DNA of 55,595 nt, taken from a bacterium (GTDB taxonomy: Bacteria > Patescibacteriota > Saccharimonadia > CAILAD01 > BJGX01). The notes under the pieces were generated by a model. The model was not told the DNA's origin, searched no databases, and saw only the letters and a list, made by a program, of their open reading frames with translations. The stretch lies in NCBI GenBank assembly GCA_029778565.1, contig JAKOQC010000083.1:1-55595 (forward strand), read 5' to 3'. The first letter of the stretch is position 1. Every line of letters begins with the position of its first letter. This document shows, one piece after another, positions 24,355-32,131 of this stretch. The translations under genes and the position numbers were made by a program.

Positions 24355-25107
24355 TCAGGCCGAGGCCCCGTTGCCGTTGCTGCCGACGCCGGCACCCACG
24401 AGCTCGCCCTCCTTGGGCTCGCTCGCCTTGGCCGCCTTGCCACTGGGCTTGGCGTTGGACGGGTCGTCGGCCGGATCCTCGTAGACGAGGGTCGAAGACC
24501 AGCTGTTGCCCTTCTCCTTGCGGAGGATGGTGATCTGGGCCGAGAACATGCCGTACTCGCCGCCCTTCTGCGGACGCCAGTCGCCGTAGCCGTACGCCGT
24601 ACCGGCGTAGTGCAGCCATTCCTGCAGCTTCTCGGGGCTGCAGGTGCTGTCGTCGTGGACGGTGCCCTCGAACTCGAAGCCCCACTCGTCGATGCGGGGC
24701 CGCGCGATGACAACGGCCTCGCCACCGTTGGGGTTGACGCCCTTGTCGACCTGCAGTTGCGGGGCGCTGCACGGGTCGAAGCGGAAGAAGCGGTCCGCCG
24801 GCATGTGGACGTCGATGAGGCTGAAGGCCAGGGTGGCCTTCTTGGCATCGGTCATCTTGGTCATGCCGGAGTACTGCACGCGCTTGCCCGAGTGGACGAG
24901 GTTGGCGGTGATGTAGCGACTGGGCAGGCCCAGGCCGCCAAACTCGTTCTCGAAGTAGTCGAGGATCTTCTGGCTCTTCTGCTCGTTGGTGAGGCGCGCG
25001 CCCTTGCTCTGCTTCACCGCGCCCTCGAGCTGCGCGAGCAGCTCGGGAGTTGCCGGGTTGAGCAGGATGGGGCTGGTGCCCACGATCTTCACTCGAAAGT
25101 CATACAT
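24355..25107 (-). CDS. GC-rich phage-type protein of unknown function
   Basis: A 250-residue soluble protein in a sharply GC-rich tract, unlike anything else here. The N-terminal VKIVGTSPILLNP and the late motifs ARPRIDEWGFEFEG (about residues 135-148) and AGTAYGYGDWRPQKGGEYG (168-186) resemble, from memory, a family of uncharacterised phage/prophage proteins that open with GxxPLLMH and end in GxGDWRPxxGGxFGRF. The middle has a basic QSKGARLTNEQKSQK segment; the last 40 residues are a Gly/Ser/Ala/Lys linker-like tail. GGAGGG precedes the ATG, with a consensus promoter 130-160 nt upstream. Transfer from a high-GC replicon is the simplest reading. The overlapping + and minus ORFs here are GC-driven shadows. 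Confidence 0.8.
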   Translation of the reverse strand: MYDFRVKIVGTSPILLNPATPELLAQLEGAVKQSKGARLTNEQKSQKILDYFENEFGGLGLPSRYITANLVHSGKRVQYSGMTKMTDAKKATLAFSLIDVHMPADRFFRFDPCSAPQLQVDKGVNPNGGEAVVIARPRIDEWGFEFEGTVHDDSTCSPEKLQEWLHYAGTAYGYGDWRPQKGGEYGMFSAQITILRKEKGNSWSSTLVYEDPADDPSNAKPSGKAAKASEPKEGELVGAGVGSNGNGASA

Positions 25108-25236
25108 TACGGTCCCTCCTCAGGGAAGTTTGTCACAGCGGGGTTGCTGAGACATTGGTTGGGGTTGTCTGGGTACAAAAAAAGGACGAATTACGCGCAA
25201 GCGTATTCACCCTCCTATGTCCGTTTTGACTATGAT

Positions 25237-25265
25237 ATTCTAGCCTATCATTGCATTATTGTCAA
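25237..25265 (-). promoter_or_regulatory. Promoter of the GC-rich gene
   Basis: Minus strand TTGACA, 17-nt spacer, TAGAAT, in low-GC sequence of local character. The host-like promoter in front of a foreign-looking gene suggests it is adapted for expression here. Leader of about 120 nt. Confidence 0.8.
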
Positions 25266-25305
25266 TACTTTTTACCAATTTTTTCATAATAGTCAAATTA
25301 CTTGG

Positions 25306-25333
25306 TAAAATAAAAAGCCCCGCTTGGAGGCTT
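25306..25333 (-). terminator. Terminator overlapping the end of the zinc-motif gene
   Basis: Minus strand AAGCC...GGCTT hairpin overlapping the stop codon, followed by TTTTTATTTTA. Confidence 0.7.
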
Positions 25334-25937
25334 AAAGCTCACAAACAAGGCTATGGTGCCAAAGATAGGTATAGTCTGGCAATTCTTGCCAATATCGGCA
25401 CAGCAGTGGCTGGCGTTCCTCTACCCGCATAACCACTTGATTCTGATTAGGCACATGAAGATTATTTAGTACCGCCCAGTACTCGGGGCCAACCCTCAAA
25501 ACTCTACTCCAACCATTATCGCCTAGCTCAAAAGGCTGACTAATAGCAAGGCAGATATCGTGCAGCTCGAGCAGAGTATTTTCTGATAGCAACTCTGTCT
25601 CGCATGATAGTAACTCTTCGGTTACTTTTGCTAGTGGGCGAGTCTGCCATGCAGTGTTATAAAAAACTGCTGATTTGGCGCCTGCAACAAGAAATTCCTG
25701 TACAGCAACACTCACATCAATGGCAAGACGGCCATTGTGCCAATACCCACAGTGTTCACACACATACGGTGTAAGTTTTCTGTATGGCTTATACTTGGCA
25801 TTCGCCTTATCGGCTGCCACCTGAGCACCAGCCCTGCTCATAAAGATCTGCTTGTGCAGAACTTCTTGATGAGTTTTGGCCGCAAGAGCCGAACATACAA
25901 CTCTGCCATCGAGTAACAGACTGTCTATGGTTGTCAT
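25332..25937 (-). CDS. Hypothetical protein with zinc-knuckle motif
   Basis: The track starts at a GTG (25946); the ATG three codons later has GGGTGAG at a proper distance, giving 201 residues. YVCEHCGYWHNGR at about residues 58-70 is a C-x2-C...H motif of the kind found in small phage-associated zinc-ribbon proteins; no second CxxC is near, so the site would be partial. The N-terminal part (AGAQVAADKANAKYKPYRKLTP) is basic. The C-terminal half has no recognised domain. It lies at the right edge of the array island, facing the GC-rich gene's promoter. Confidence 0.6.
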   Translation of the reverse strand: MTTIDSLLLDGRVVCSALAAKTHQEVLHKQIFMSRAGAQVAADKANAKYKPYRKLTPYVCEHCGYWHNGRLAIDVSVAVQEFLVAGAKSAVFYNTAWQTRPLAKVTEELLSCETELLSENTLLELHDICLAISQPFELGDNGWSRVLRVGPEYWAVLNNLHVPNQNQVVMRVEERQPLLCRYWQELPDYTYLWHHSLVCEL

Positions 25938-26064
25938 CTGTCTCACCCATTCTCGAGTGTCGAAGGTACGCTAAGAACTGAAATATTTTATATTATTAAC
26001 CTATAATTGTCAAGTCGGTATATGAAGCTAGCCCAGAACGAAAAAAAGCATTACAATTATATAT

Positions 26065-26763
26065 ATGGATCAAAAATTTAAGCCTCTTTCGGTATCAGAA
26101 ATTGCTCAGGCTTGCAGTGCCGACCCTAATAACCCTTCGGCAGGTCTGGTATGTGTTAGTAACGAAGAGATTCGCCAGGGGCTCGAGATAGTGCAGCGTT
26201 ACCCCAAAAAAGTAAGTTTTTTTGGTTCGACACGGTTTAAAGAAAACCATCCCGACTACATTCGTGCTCGCGAGCTGGCTTCTCGACTAGTAAAAGAGCT
26301 CGACTACACAGTGGTTACTGGTGGCGGCCCCGGCATAATGGAGGCCGCTAATAGGGGCGCCAAAGAAGCTGGCGGACATTCTATTGGGCTGAATATTACG
26401 TTGCCCCACGAGCAAACCAACAACCCTTACCTTACCGTCTCGGTGCCATTTTATTATTTCTTTACCCGTAAAGTTACCTTAAGTTTTGCTGCCCGCATGT
26501 ATATTTATTTTCCTGGTGGCTATGGCACAATGGATGAGTTTTATGAGATTCTCACCCTCGTACAAACCGGCAAAATCCACAAAGTACCAATTGTCTGTGT
26601 AGGCGCAGACTTTTGGGAGGCTGTTGATAGAGACTTGCATCGTAACAGAATGCTTAATCCCAAATTTATGACTATCGACCCAGAAGATACCAGTCTTTAC
26701 ACCATTACTGACGATATCGGCACCATAATGGAGATTGCTCGCAACGCCCAGCAACGGGTATAA
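26065..26763 (+). CDS. LOG-family (TIGR00730) Rossmann-fold protein
   Basis: A 232-residue protein with both hallmark motifs: VVTGGGPGIMEAANRGAKEAGG (nucleotide binding) and FPGGYGTMDEFYEILTLVQTGKI (PGGxGTxxE active site). LOG proteins remove ribose-5-phosphate from cytokinin-like or AMP-type nucleotides; the bacterial role is often purine nucleotide cleavage. A TACAAT box ends 7 nt before the ATG and no Shine-Dalgarno sequence exists, fitting a leaderless message. Terminated at 26767-26796. Confidence 0.92.
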   Translation: MDQKFKPLSVSEIAQACSADPNNPSAGLVCVSNEEIRQGLEIVQRYPKKVSFFGSTRFKENHPDYIRARELASRLVKELDYTVVTGGGPGIMEAANRGAKEAGGHSIGLNITLPHEQTNNPYLTVSVPFYYFFTRKVTLSFAARMYIYFPGGYGTMDEFYEILTLVQTGKIHKVPIVCVGADFWEAVDRDLHRNRMLNPKFMTIDPEDTSLYTITDDIGTIMEIARNAQQRV

Positions 26764-26766
26764 AAA

Positions 26767-26796
26767 ACTCCAGCTTTTGGCTGGAGTATATTTTTT
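26767..26796 (+). terminator. Terminator of the LOG-family gene
   Basis: ACTCCAG-cttttgg-CTGGAGT followed by ATATTTTTT. Confidence 0.85.
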
Positions 26797-26804
26797 AGCT
26801 ATAT

Positions 26805-27149
26805 CTACGTGCGTACACTACTTTTCTCACCCAAATAGTGCAAGTAGTCATCCACCCGCGAGGGATTGAGAAAATACGTATACGTAACGGCACTACCACG
26901 AGGGGTATGAATGGTTACTTGCGAGGTACAAACAATGCCTTCTTCGCACAACGTTCGAACGGCTTGACGAACAATTCGGCGTGGCAGCTGCGTCTTGGCA
27001 TAAATCTCCTCTATCGAAAGTGGAGATTTAAGCTTGTTTCTTTCTAGGTTCGCTGGTGTTGGATTCTTGTAATACACACCGTTACTAATTCCGGCCAGAA
27101 TTTTCACAACAGTTTGACGATGAGCCTCTGTGACTTGTCGTTTTTGCAT
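26805..27149 (-). CDS. Small winged-helix DNA-binding protein
   Basis: About 114 residues. The track starts at 27155, but AAGAAGG abuts that ATG while the second ATG (MQKRQVTEAH) has it at a normal 6-nt distance. LSIEEIYAKTQLPRRIVRQAVRTLCEEGIVCTSQV is a helix-turn-helix followed by a wing-like hairpin (HTPRGSAVTYTYFLN), a MarR/GntR-like layout. Likely a transcription regulator; target unknown. A consensus promoter (TTGACA-17-TACAAT) lies upstream. Confidence 0.7.
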   Translation of the reverse strand: MQKRQVTEAHRQTVVKILAGISNGVYYKNPTPANLERNKLKSPLSIEEIYAKTQLPRRIVRQAVRTLCEEGIVCTSQVTIHTPRGSAVTYTYFLNPSRVDDYLHYLGEKSSVRT

Positions 27150-27193
27150 TACCATCCTTCTTATAGGCGGGCAACGGGAGAAAATGCTTAGAT

Positions 27194-27222
27194 ATTGTAT
27201 AGCGAGACACTGCTTATGTCAA
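27194..27222 (-). promoter_or_regulatory. Promoter of the small winged-helix gene
   Basis: Minus strand TTGACA, 17-nt spacer, TACAAT. Confidence 0.75.
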
Positions 27223-27230
27223 TCATCACT

Positions 27231-27461
27231 CTACAACGGTGCTATTTGATAACGTACTTCGTCTTTGCTTTGCCCATTGGTAGCAACCACACTTGCAACC
27301 AACGTCGTTATTTGTTTATCATCTACTAAATACTCCAATATCTCACCTAAATCACGACAACCAGCAAGTGTTTCGATTTGTTCGCGTGTAACAGGATGCA
27401 CACAGAGCTCGAGCGCCTCGAGTACTTTCTTAACTAGATACATATCCGTGTGTTGGGTCAT
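27231..27461 (-). CDS. Small winged-helix-like protein (76 aa)
   Basis: A 76-residue protein with a short helical HTH-like core (LEALELCVHPVTREQIETLAGCRDLGEILEYLVDDKQITTLV) and a C-terminal beta hairpin (SKDEVRYQIAPL). GGGAGGTGG precedes the ATG. It lies just upstream of the other winged-helix gene on the same strand; the intervening promoter suggests separate transcription. Probably a small regulator. Confidence 0.6.
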   Translation of the reverse strand: MTQHTDMYLVKKVLEALELCVHPVTREQIETLAGCRDLGEILEYLVDDKQITTLVASVVATNGQSKDEVRYQIAPL

Positions 27462-27554
27462 TTGCCCACCACCTCCCTACTTGTACAGGTACATAGCTAA
27501 TACTTTATAATGCAGCCAAAATAACGTCAATTATTCTTTTAAAAAATGATTTGC

Positions 27555-27560
27555 TATAAT
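27555..27560 (+). promoter_or_regulatory. Extended -10 box of the coiled-coil gene
   Basis: TGC-TATAAT with no clear -35 box; a 21-nt leader carries GGAGG. Confidence 0.65.
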
Positions 27561-27587
27561 ACAAATCTAAATACGGAGGAAAACAAA

Positions 27588-28001
27588 ATGGACGAGGTAA
27601 CTACAGAAGTCTCGGTAGAAGAAGAAAAAACCCCACTTGAGGCAATTCATAATTTAATGCCCGAGATTCGCGATGCGCATAACAAGGTAAAAACGTTACG
27701 CGATCAGCTAAAAGACGTAATGGAACAAAACGACGAATATCGAGTAATTGCCGAGCAAATTAAAGAGCTCTCGGCAAAACGTCTTGAGGCCAAAAAAGCC
27801 CTTATGGACGACAAAGATTATCAAAAGGTAAGCGCCGATCTCGATGACGAACGAATAAAATTAAAAGATTTGCAAGAAATTCTCTCACATTACTTGGTAA
27901 GTTACTATCGCGACACCAACGAAACCAAAGTAACTGACGATTTAGGTGAAACTCGTCAGGTAGTATTGAGTGCCAAAATCGGTAAGGTAGAAGCCAAATA
28001 A
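27588..28001 (+). CDS. Coiled-coil protein of unknown function (137 aa)
   Basis: The track begins at 27546, upstream of the TATAAT box; the ATG at 27588 has GGAGG at 8 nt and is the real start. Almost the whole protein is one long charged helix (IRDAHNKVKTLRDQLKDVMEQNDEYRVIAEQIKELSAKRLEAKKALM), then a short C-terminal domain (YYRDTNETKVTDDLGETRQVVLSAKIGKV). Acidic and Met/Lys/Glu rich; no catalytic motif. Possibly a structural or chaperone-like factor. Confidence 0.65.
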   Translation: MDEVTTEVSVEEEKTPLEAIHNLMPEIRDAHNKVKTLRDQLKDVMEQNDEYRVIAEQIKELSAKRLEAKKALMDDKDYQKVSADLDDERIKLKDLQEILSHYLVSYYRDTNETKVTDDLGETRQVVLSAKIGKVEAK

Positions 28002-28002
28002 A

Positions 28003-28024
28003 AACACCTTATTGCTAAGGTGTT
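28003..28024 (-). terminator. Terminator shared by convergent genes
   Basis: AACACCTT-attgct-AAGGTGTT; the minus strand continues with TTTTATTT, so it mainly serves the 28015 gene, whose last codons it overlaps. Confidence 0.75.
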
Positions 28025-28479
28025 GAGTTGCTCGTAGTACTAGTTTGCTTATCGAGCTGCCAAATAAGTTGCTGCAAACCATCTGGCTCATCGAATGCCA
28101 CCAGGGCAATGCGAAAGTCTTCTTGGTTTGCACCACGTACTTCGGTAGCTAATTCTGTGGCAGAATCGATATGATCGAGAATATAATATTTGCCATCGTA
28201 GCGACTACCGCTGCGCTGAATGGCTAAATGTGGTCTATTATAAATTGCCGGCAAAAAAAATGGTGCTGGTAATAGCGCCTTAAGGTTATTCACATCCCGA
28301 TAATACACTAAATACTGCAAAACTTCGGTAATGCGAGTGAAGAAGCGGCTTACACTAATCAGAGTGTTCTGTTGGGCTTGACTATCTGCTTCCTCATAAG
28401 CCATCAGAAGAACTGAAACCCTAATTTTCCACCTATTTATCGCTTCATGATCGATCTGGGTTGGTACAGAATTTGTCAC
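28015..28479 (-). CDS. Hypothetical protein (154 aa)
   Basis: GTG start with GGGGGAG upstream. A soluble protein with an amphipathic N-terminal region (INRWKIRVSVLLMAYEEADSQAQQNTLISVSRFFTRITEVLQYLV) and a beta-rich C-terminal part (GKYYILDHIDSATELATEVRGANQEDFRIALVAFDEPDG). No family recognised, no membrane segment. The adjacent genes do not inform its role. Confidence 0.6.
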   Translation of the reverse strand: MTNSVPTQIDHEAINRWKIRVSVLLMAYEEADSQAQQNTLISVSRFFTRITEVLQYLVYYRDVNNLKALLPAPFFLPAIYNRPHLAIQRSGSRYDGKYYILDHIDSATELATEVRGANQEDFRIALVAFDEPDGLQQLIWQLDKQTSTTSNSTP

Positions 28480-28570
28480 GACTCCCCCTCACTAGCCATT
28501 GTTTTGTCGCGCAAATGACTGCAATATCATAACAAGTATCTTGCTATTTTGCAAAAGTTGTCTTATCTGC

Positions 28571-28599
28571 TTGAAATACCAGATATATTGTGCTACTAT
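28571..28599 (+). promoter_or_regulatory. Promoter of rpmE
   Basis: TTGAAA, 17-nt spacer, TACTAT preceded by TGC. The -10 box ends 9 nt before the rpmE ATG, so the leader would be only a few nucleotides. Confidence 0.7.
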
Positions 28600-28608
28600 A
28601 GTCAAGTT

Positions 28609-28971
28609 ATGAAAGCCAAGATTCATCCTGAATATGTCGATACAAAGGTAACCTGCTTGGGTTGTGGTACTACTTTTGAAAGTAAAAGCACAATGCCAGA
28701 AATTACTGTAGATATTTGCTCGCAGTGTCATCCTTTTTATACCGGCAAGCAAAAACTTGTCGATACCGCCGGTCGTGTCGACCGTTTTAAGGCTGCTCGC
28801 GAAAAAGCCGAAGCGAAAAAAGAAGCCTTGGTTAAAAAAGGCCAAAAAGCACTTTCTAAGGCCGAAGCTGCTGCTATGCTCGAAGCTGATGCTCAAATTA
28901 CCTCAGAAAACACTACCGAAGTAGCAAAATCAGATGAGCCGAGCAAAAAACCGTCAACTGACGACAAATAA
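28609..28971 (+). CDS. rpmE: 50S ribosomal protein L31 with C-terminal extension
   Basis: The core MKAKIHPEY...[15 protein letters not shown]...[28 protein letters not shown]-type sequence is L31, with C-x2-C and C-x2-C zinc ligands (zinc-binding form). The track start at 28549 lies upstream of the promoter; ATG 28609 matches the family N-terminus. About 50 extra residues ([32 protein letters not shown], then an acidic tail) make it 120 aa rather than the usual ~70. It is followed by prfA, a common pairing. Confidence 0.93.
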   Translation: MKAKIHPEYVDTKVTCLGCGTTFESKSTMPEITVDICSQCHPFYTGKQKLVDTAGRVDRFKAAREKAEAKKEALVKKGQKALSKAEAAAMLEADAQITSENTTEVAKSDEPSKKPSTDDK

Positions 28972-28987
28972 TTTTTCGACAACACCA

Positions 28988-29020
28988 AATACTGCTTTAT
29001 AATAGAAGCAGTATTTTGGT
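28988..29020 (+). terminator. Terminator between rpmE and prfA
   Basis: AATACTGCTT-n8-AAGCAGTATT, a perfect 10-bp stem, followed by TTGGT. The end of this element merges with the prfA -10 box (TGG-TATAAA), so rpmE termination and prfA initiation are packed together. Confidence 0.7.
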
Positions 29021-29029
29021 ATAAACCCT

Positions 29030-30091
29030 ATGATTGATGATACTACTATAAAACAGTTACAAGCCGATCTGGCCGCTATTGAGGACGAACTGGCCGACCC
29101 TGCTGTCTATGCCAGCCCACGCAGCGCCAAATTGGTAAATACTCAGCGCGAGTTAAAAGATAAACTCGAACTGTTTTTTGAGTTACAGAAAACGGAAGAT
29201 CAGCTAGCTCAAGCCAAAGAAATGCAGAACGATCCAGATATGAAAGAGTTGGCCCTGGCTGAGATTCCCGAGCTCGAGCGCAAACTCGAACAGCTAAGCG
29301 AGCAAGCCAAGGTAGCACTCTTACCAAAAGATCCAAATGATAGTAAAGACGCAATTATCGAAATTAGAGCTGGCGCTGGCGGTGACGAGTCGAGCTTGTT
29401 TGCCGGTGATTTACTGCGTATGTATTTACGCTTTTGCGAGCGACACGAGCTGAAGGCTCAGCTTCTTTCTGAAAGTCCAAATGACGTTGGCGGTTATAAA
29501 GAGGTAATCGTCGAAATATCTGGCAGTGATGCCTATGGCATATTAAAGTACGAATCTGGTGTACATAGAGTACAGCGCATCCCGGCTACCGAAAGTGCTG
29601 GACGTGTCCATACCAGCACGGCTACAGTGGCGGTATTACCCGAAGCCGAAGAAAACGAACTCGAAATTAATCCTAACGATTTGCGTATAGATGTGTTTCG
29701 AAGTGGTGGGCACGGCGGACAAAGTGTTAACACTACAGACAGTGCGGTACGCATTACCCATATTCCTACCGGCACCGTCGTTACCTGCCAAGATGAAAAG
29801 TCACAGCTAAAGAATAAATTAAAAGCTATGGGCGTACTACGTTCTCGCTTGTTGGCTGCCAAACAAGAAGAAGAAGCTAAACAACTTGGCGCCGCCCGTA
29901 AAAGTCAAATTGGTACCGGTGATCGTTCTGAAAAAATTCGAACATACAATTTTCCGCAAGACCGCATTACCGACCATCGAATTGGTTACACCACACATGG
30001 TATTGGCAAGGTGCTCGACGGCGAACTAGACGGAATACTTACCGCCCTACGCGAAGCCGAAGTTAGTAAAGCTCTAGAAAATCAACAATGA
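29030..30091 (+). CDS. prfA: Peptide chain release factor 1
   Basis: A 353-residue class I release factor. The codon-recognition PxT tripeptide is PAT in [24 protein letters not shown], identifying RF1 (UAA/UAG). The catalytic GGQ loop reads [20 protein letters not shown], whereas most RF1 have [15 protein letters not shown]: the residues on both sides of GGQ differ. The Gln is the substrate of PrmC, encoded next. TATAAA ends 4 nt before the ATG with no Shine-Dalgarno sequence. It overlaps prmC by 4 nt (ATGA). Confidence 0.96.
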   Translation: MIDDTTIKQLQADLAAIEDELADPAVYASPRSAKLVNTQRELKDKLELFFELQKTEDQLAQAKEMQNDPDMKELALAEIPELERKLEQLSEQAKVALLPKDPNDSKDAIIEIRAGAGGDESSLFAGDLLRMYLRFCERHELKAQLLSESPNDVGGYKEVIVEISGSDAYGILKYESGVHRVQRIPATESAGRVHTSTATVAVLPEAEENELEINPNDLRIDVFRSGGHGGQSVNTTDSAVRITHIPTGTVVTCQDEKSQLKNKLKAMGVLRSRLLAAKQEEEAKQLGAARKSQIGTGDRSEKIRTYNFPQDRITDHRIGYTTHGIGKVLDGELDGILTALREAEVSKALENQQ

Positions 30092-30906
30092 CAATTAGCG
30101 AAGCCTTGCAAACCGCTAGCAAGAAGTTTGGCCAAGCCGAAATCTCATCTTACCGGCTCGATGCCGAGCTGCTTTTGGCACATGCATTAGGCCATACTCG
30201 CGAATGGCTGCTAGCAAACGACCAGAAAACTCTTACTCCTGGTGAAACTCTACGCTTTAACCAGTACGTTTCACGCCGTCTCGATAGAGAACCGGTGTGC
30301 TATATTACCAACAAACTCGAATTTTATGGCATAGAATTTTATGTAGACAACCGGGTGCTTAGTCCGCGAGTAGAGACCGAGCTGGTTGCCGAGCAAGCTA
30401 TTGCAACCGCACCGAAGAATTCAAAACTAATTGATATTGGTACTGGCAGTGGGGCTATTGCAATTGCTATTGCTAAGAACCGACCCGATCTAAATATTAC
30501 CGCCACCGAGATCTCTACCGAGGCCATGCAGGTAGCAAAACGAAATGCCAAAAAAATCCTCGGTGCAGAACATAAGATTGAATTTATTAAAGCTGATGTT
30601 TGGGAAGGTGTTGATGGTGTGTACGATACAGTAGTTACAAACCTGCCGTATGTTTCTGAAGATTATAAACCCCGTATGAAGCCCGAGGTAGCCAAAGAAC
30701 CGGCCGTTGCACTATTTGGTGGTCCAGGTGACGGGCTCGACTTGTACCGACGATTTTATAAGCAATTACCAAAGCATATTAAAGTTGGCTCGCGAGTGTA
30801 CCACGAATCTGACCCGTGGCAACATGAAGCACTTACGAAGTTGGCAGCCACTGCCGGTCTTAAACCTATCTTAGAAGATTATCTGATACTCGGATTTCAA
30901 AAATAA
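30088..30906 (+). CDS. prmC: Release factor glutamine N5-methyltransferase
   Basis: A 272-residue methyltransferase with an N-terminal helical domain that binds release factors ([33 protein letters not shown]) and a Rossmann SAM domain ([21 protein letters not shown]). The substrate-binding motif, normally NPPY, reads [11 protein letters not shown] Pro-to-Leu change inside this motif is a real deviation but keeps the Asn and aromatic residue. It methylates the GGQ glutamine of RF1/RF2. Translationally coupled to prfA. Confidence 0.94.
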   Translation: MTISEALQTASKKFGQAEISSYRLDAELLLAHALGHTREWLLANDQKTLTPGETLRFNQYVSRRLDREPVCYITNKLEFYGIEFYVDNRVLSPRVETELVAEQAIATAPKNSKLIDIGTGSGAIAIAIAKNRPDLNITATEISTEAMQVAKRNAKKILGAEHKIEFIKADVWEGVDGVYDTVVTNLPYVSEDYKPRMKPEVAKEPAVALFGGPGDGLDLYRRFYKQLPKHIKVGSRVYHESDPWQHEALTKLAATAGLKPILEDYLILGFQK

Positions 30907-30908
30907 GC

Positions 30909-32069
30909 TTAATTACTTGGGTTTTCGGCTAGTTGTACTTTTACTTGCTGTTCTTTGCCATCTCGAAAGATAGTAAGAGTAACGGTATCGCCAACTTTAA
31001 ATTGATTCACCGCACTACTTAGGCTCGAGTTTTCATCAATTTTGATATTATTAACTTTTAAAATAATGTCGCCTTCGCGCAGACCAGCTTTCGCTGCTGG
31101 GCTCCCACCAATAACAGCAAGACTACTGCCGCTGCCGTGAATAAAGGCTCCATAGTTTACTCCCAAACCATTTTCTTGTGCAAAACTGGCAGTAATAGGA
31201 ATATAACGAACACCTAGGTAGGCGCGGACGAGCTTGCCCTTTTCTTGTAAGCTGGTAATATCGGCCTTAATGTCATTTACTGGAATAGCAAAACCAATAC
31301 CCTGACTACCCTGCCCGGCTACGGCGGTGTTCATGCCAATTACTTGACCATCGATATTTACCAATGGCCCACCAGAGTTACCGGGGTTAATTGCTGCATC
31401 GGTTTGGAACAAATTAGTTAGTCGCTCGGCTGCACCTTGGCCGTCACCCGCCGTAACAGGACGAGCTTTGCCCGATATTACACCGGTAGTAACAGTATTC
31501 TGAAACTGACCCAGAGCATTACCAATAGCAACCACAAAACTTCCTACTTCTACCTTGCTACTATCGCCCAGTGTAGCTGGTTGTAAACCACTGGCATCAA
31601 TCTTTAAAAAAGCAATGTCGTTGGTTGGATCGGTTGCGAGCAGCTTGGCATTTTTGTATTCTTTGCCATCAGACGTAATCACGTTAAAATTACCTCCATC
31701 GGCAACTACATGTTTGTTAGTAAGAATGAGACCATCACTAGAGAGAATAATTCCGGTACCGGCCGCCTCACCACTTGAGGTTCGACCAAAAATGTCCTGC
31801 TGAGTAACGTTTGAGGTAATAGACACCACCGATGGGCTTACTTTTTTGGCAATTTCAATAGTGGCATTTTGTTCGCTAACTACAATATTTTTACTTTGCG
31901 AAGTTGCGAGACGGCCACTAGGATGGTTTGTATTCCACCAAGAAATTCCATATGCGCCAAGCGCTCCGGCCACTAATGCGAGCAAGACAACGCCAAGCCA
32001 AACCCAAGGCGAAACAGTGGCCTTGGCCGGTGAGCTTACTGGTACAGATGAAGATTTGGTTTCTTTCAT
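30909..32069 (-). CDS. HtrA/DegP-type membrane-anchored serine protease
   Basis: A 386-residue protease: short cytosolic tail, one membrane helix (WVWLGVVLLALVAGALGAYGI), trypsin-like domain with His (LTNKHVVADGG), Asp (TNDIAFLKIDAS) and Ser (NPGNSGGPLVNIDG), and one PDZ domain (GGSPAAKAGLREGDIILKVNNIKID). It degrades or refolds misfolded envelope proteins. A TATACT box ends 7 nt before the ATG. Convergent with prmC, 2 nt apart. Confidence 0.94.
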   Translation of the reverse strand: MKETKSSSVPVSSPAKATVSPWVWLGVVLLALVAGALGAYGISWWNTNHPSGRLATSQSKNIVVSEQNATIEIAKKVSPSVVSITSNVTQQDIFGRTSSGEAAGTGIILSSDGLILTNKHVVADGGNFNVITSDGKEYKNAKLLATDPTNDIAFLKIDASGLQPATLGDSSKVEVGSFVVAIGNALGQFQNTVTTGVISGKARPVTAGDGQGAAERLTNLFQTDAAINPGNSGGPLVNIDGQVIGMNTAVAGQGSQGIGFAIPVNDIKADITSLQEKGKLVRAYLGVRYIPITASFAQENGLGVNYGAFIHGSGSSLAVIGGSPAAKAGLREGDIILKVNNIKIDENSSLSSAVNQFKVGDTVTLTIFRDGKEQQVKVQLAENPSN

Positions 32070-32131
32070 ATCTAATAGTATATATGCTAATTTTTAAAAC
32101 TGAAAATTAGCTGAGATAATGATTAATAAAA

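Noticed and set aside
24291-24848. Arg/Ser-rich and other ORFs overlapping the GC-rich gene
   Set aside because: They are shadows created by high GC; the 24355-25107 frame has the ribosome binding site, promoter and protein-like motifs.
20141-25107. Type IV-A CRISPR locus (DinG plus Cas7-like protein)
   Set aside because: The helicase fits DinG/XPD broadly, but no csf1, csf3 or csf5 homologue and no CRISPR array are present, and the GC-rich protein cannot be shown to be Cas7-like from sequence alone.
28492-28896. Minus-strand ORF opposite rpmE
   Set aside because: It is antisense to the zinc-type L31 gene, which has clear family motifs and a promoter.
29030-30091. Alternative genetic code (UGA as Gly)
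   Set aside because: UGA is a genuine stop, for example at the end of prfA and of the GC-rich gene, and conserved proteins contain no in-frame UGA.
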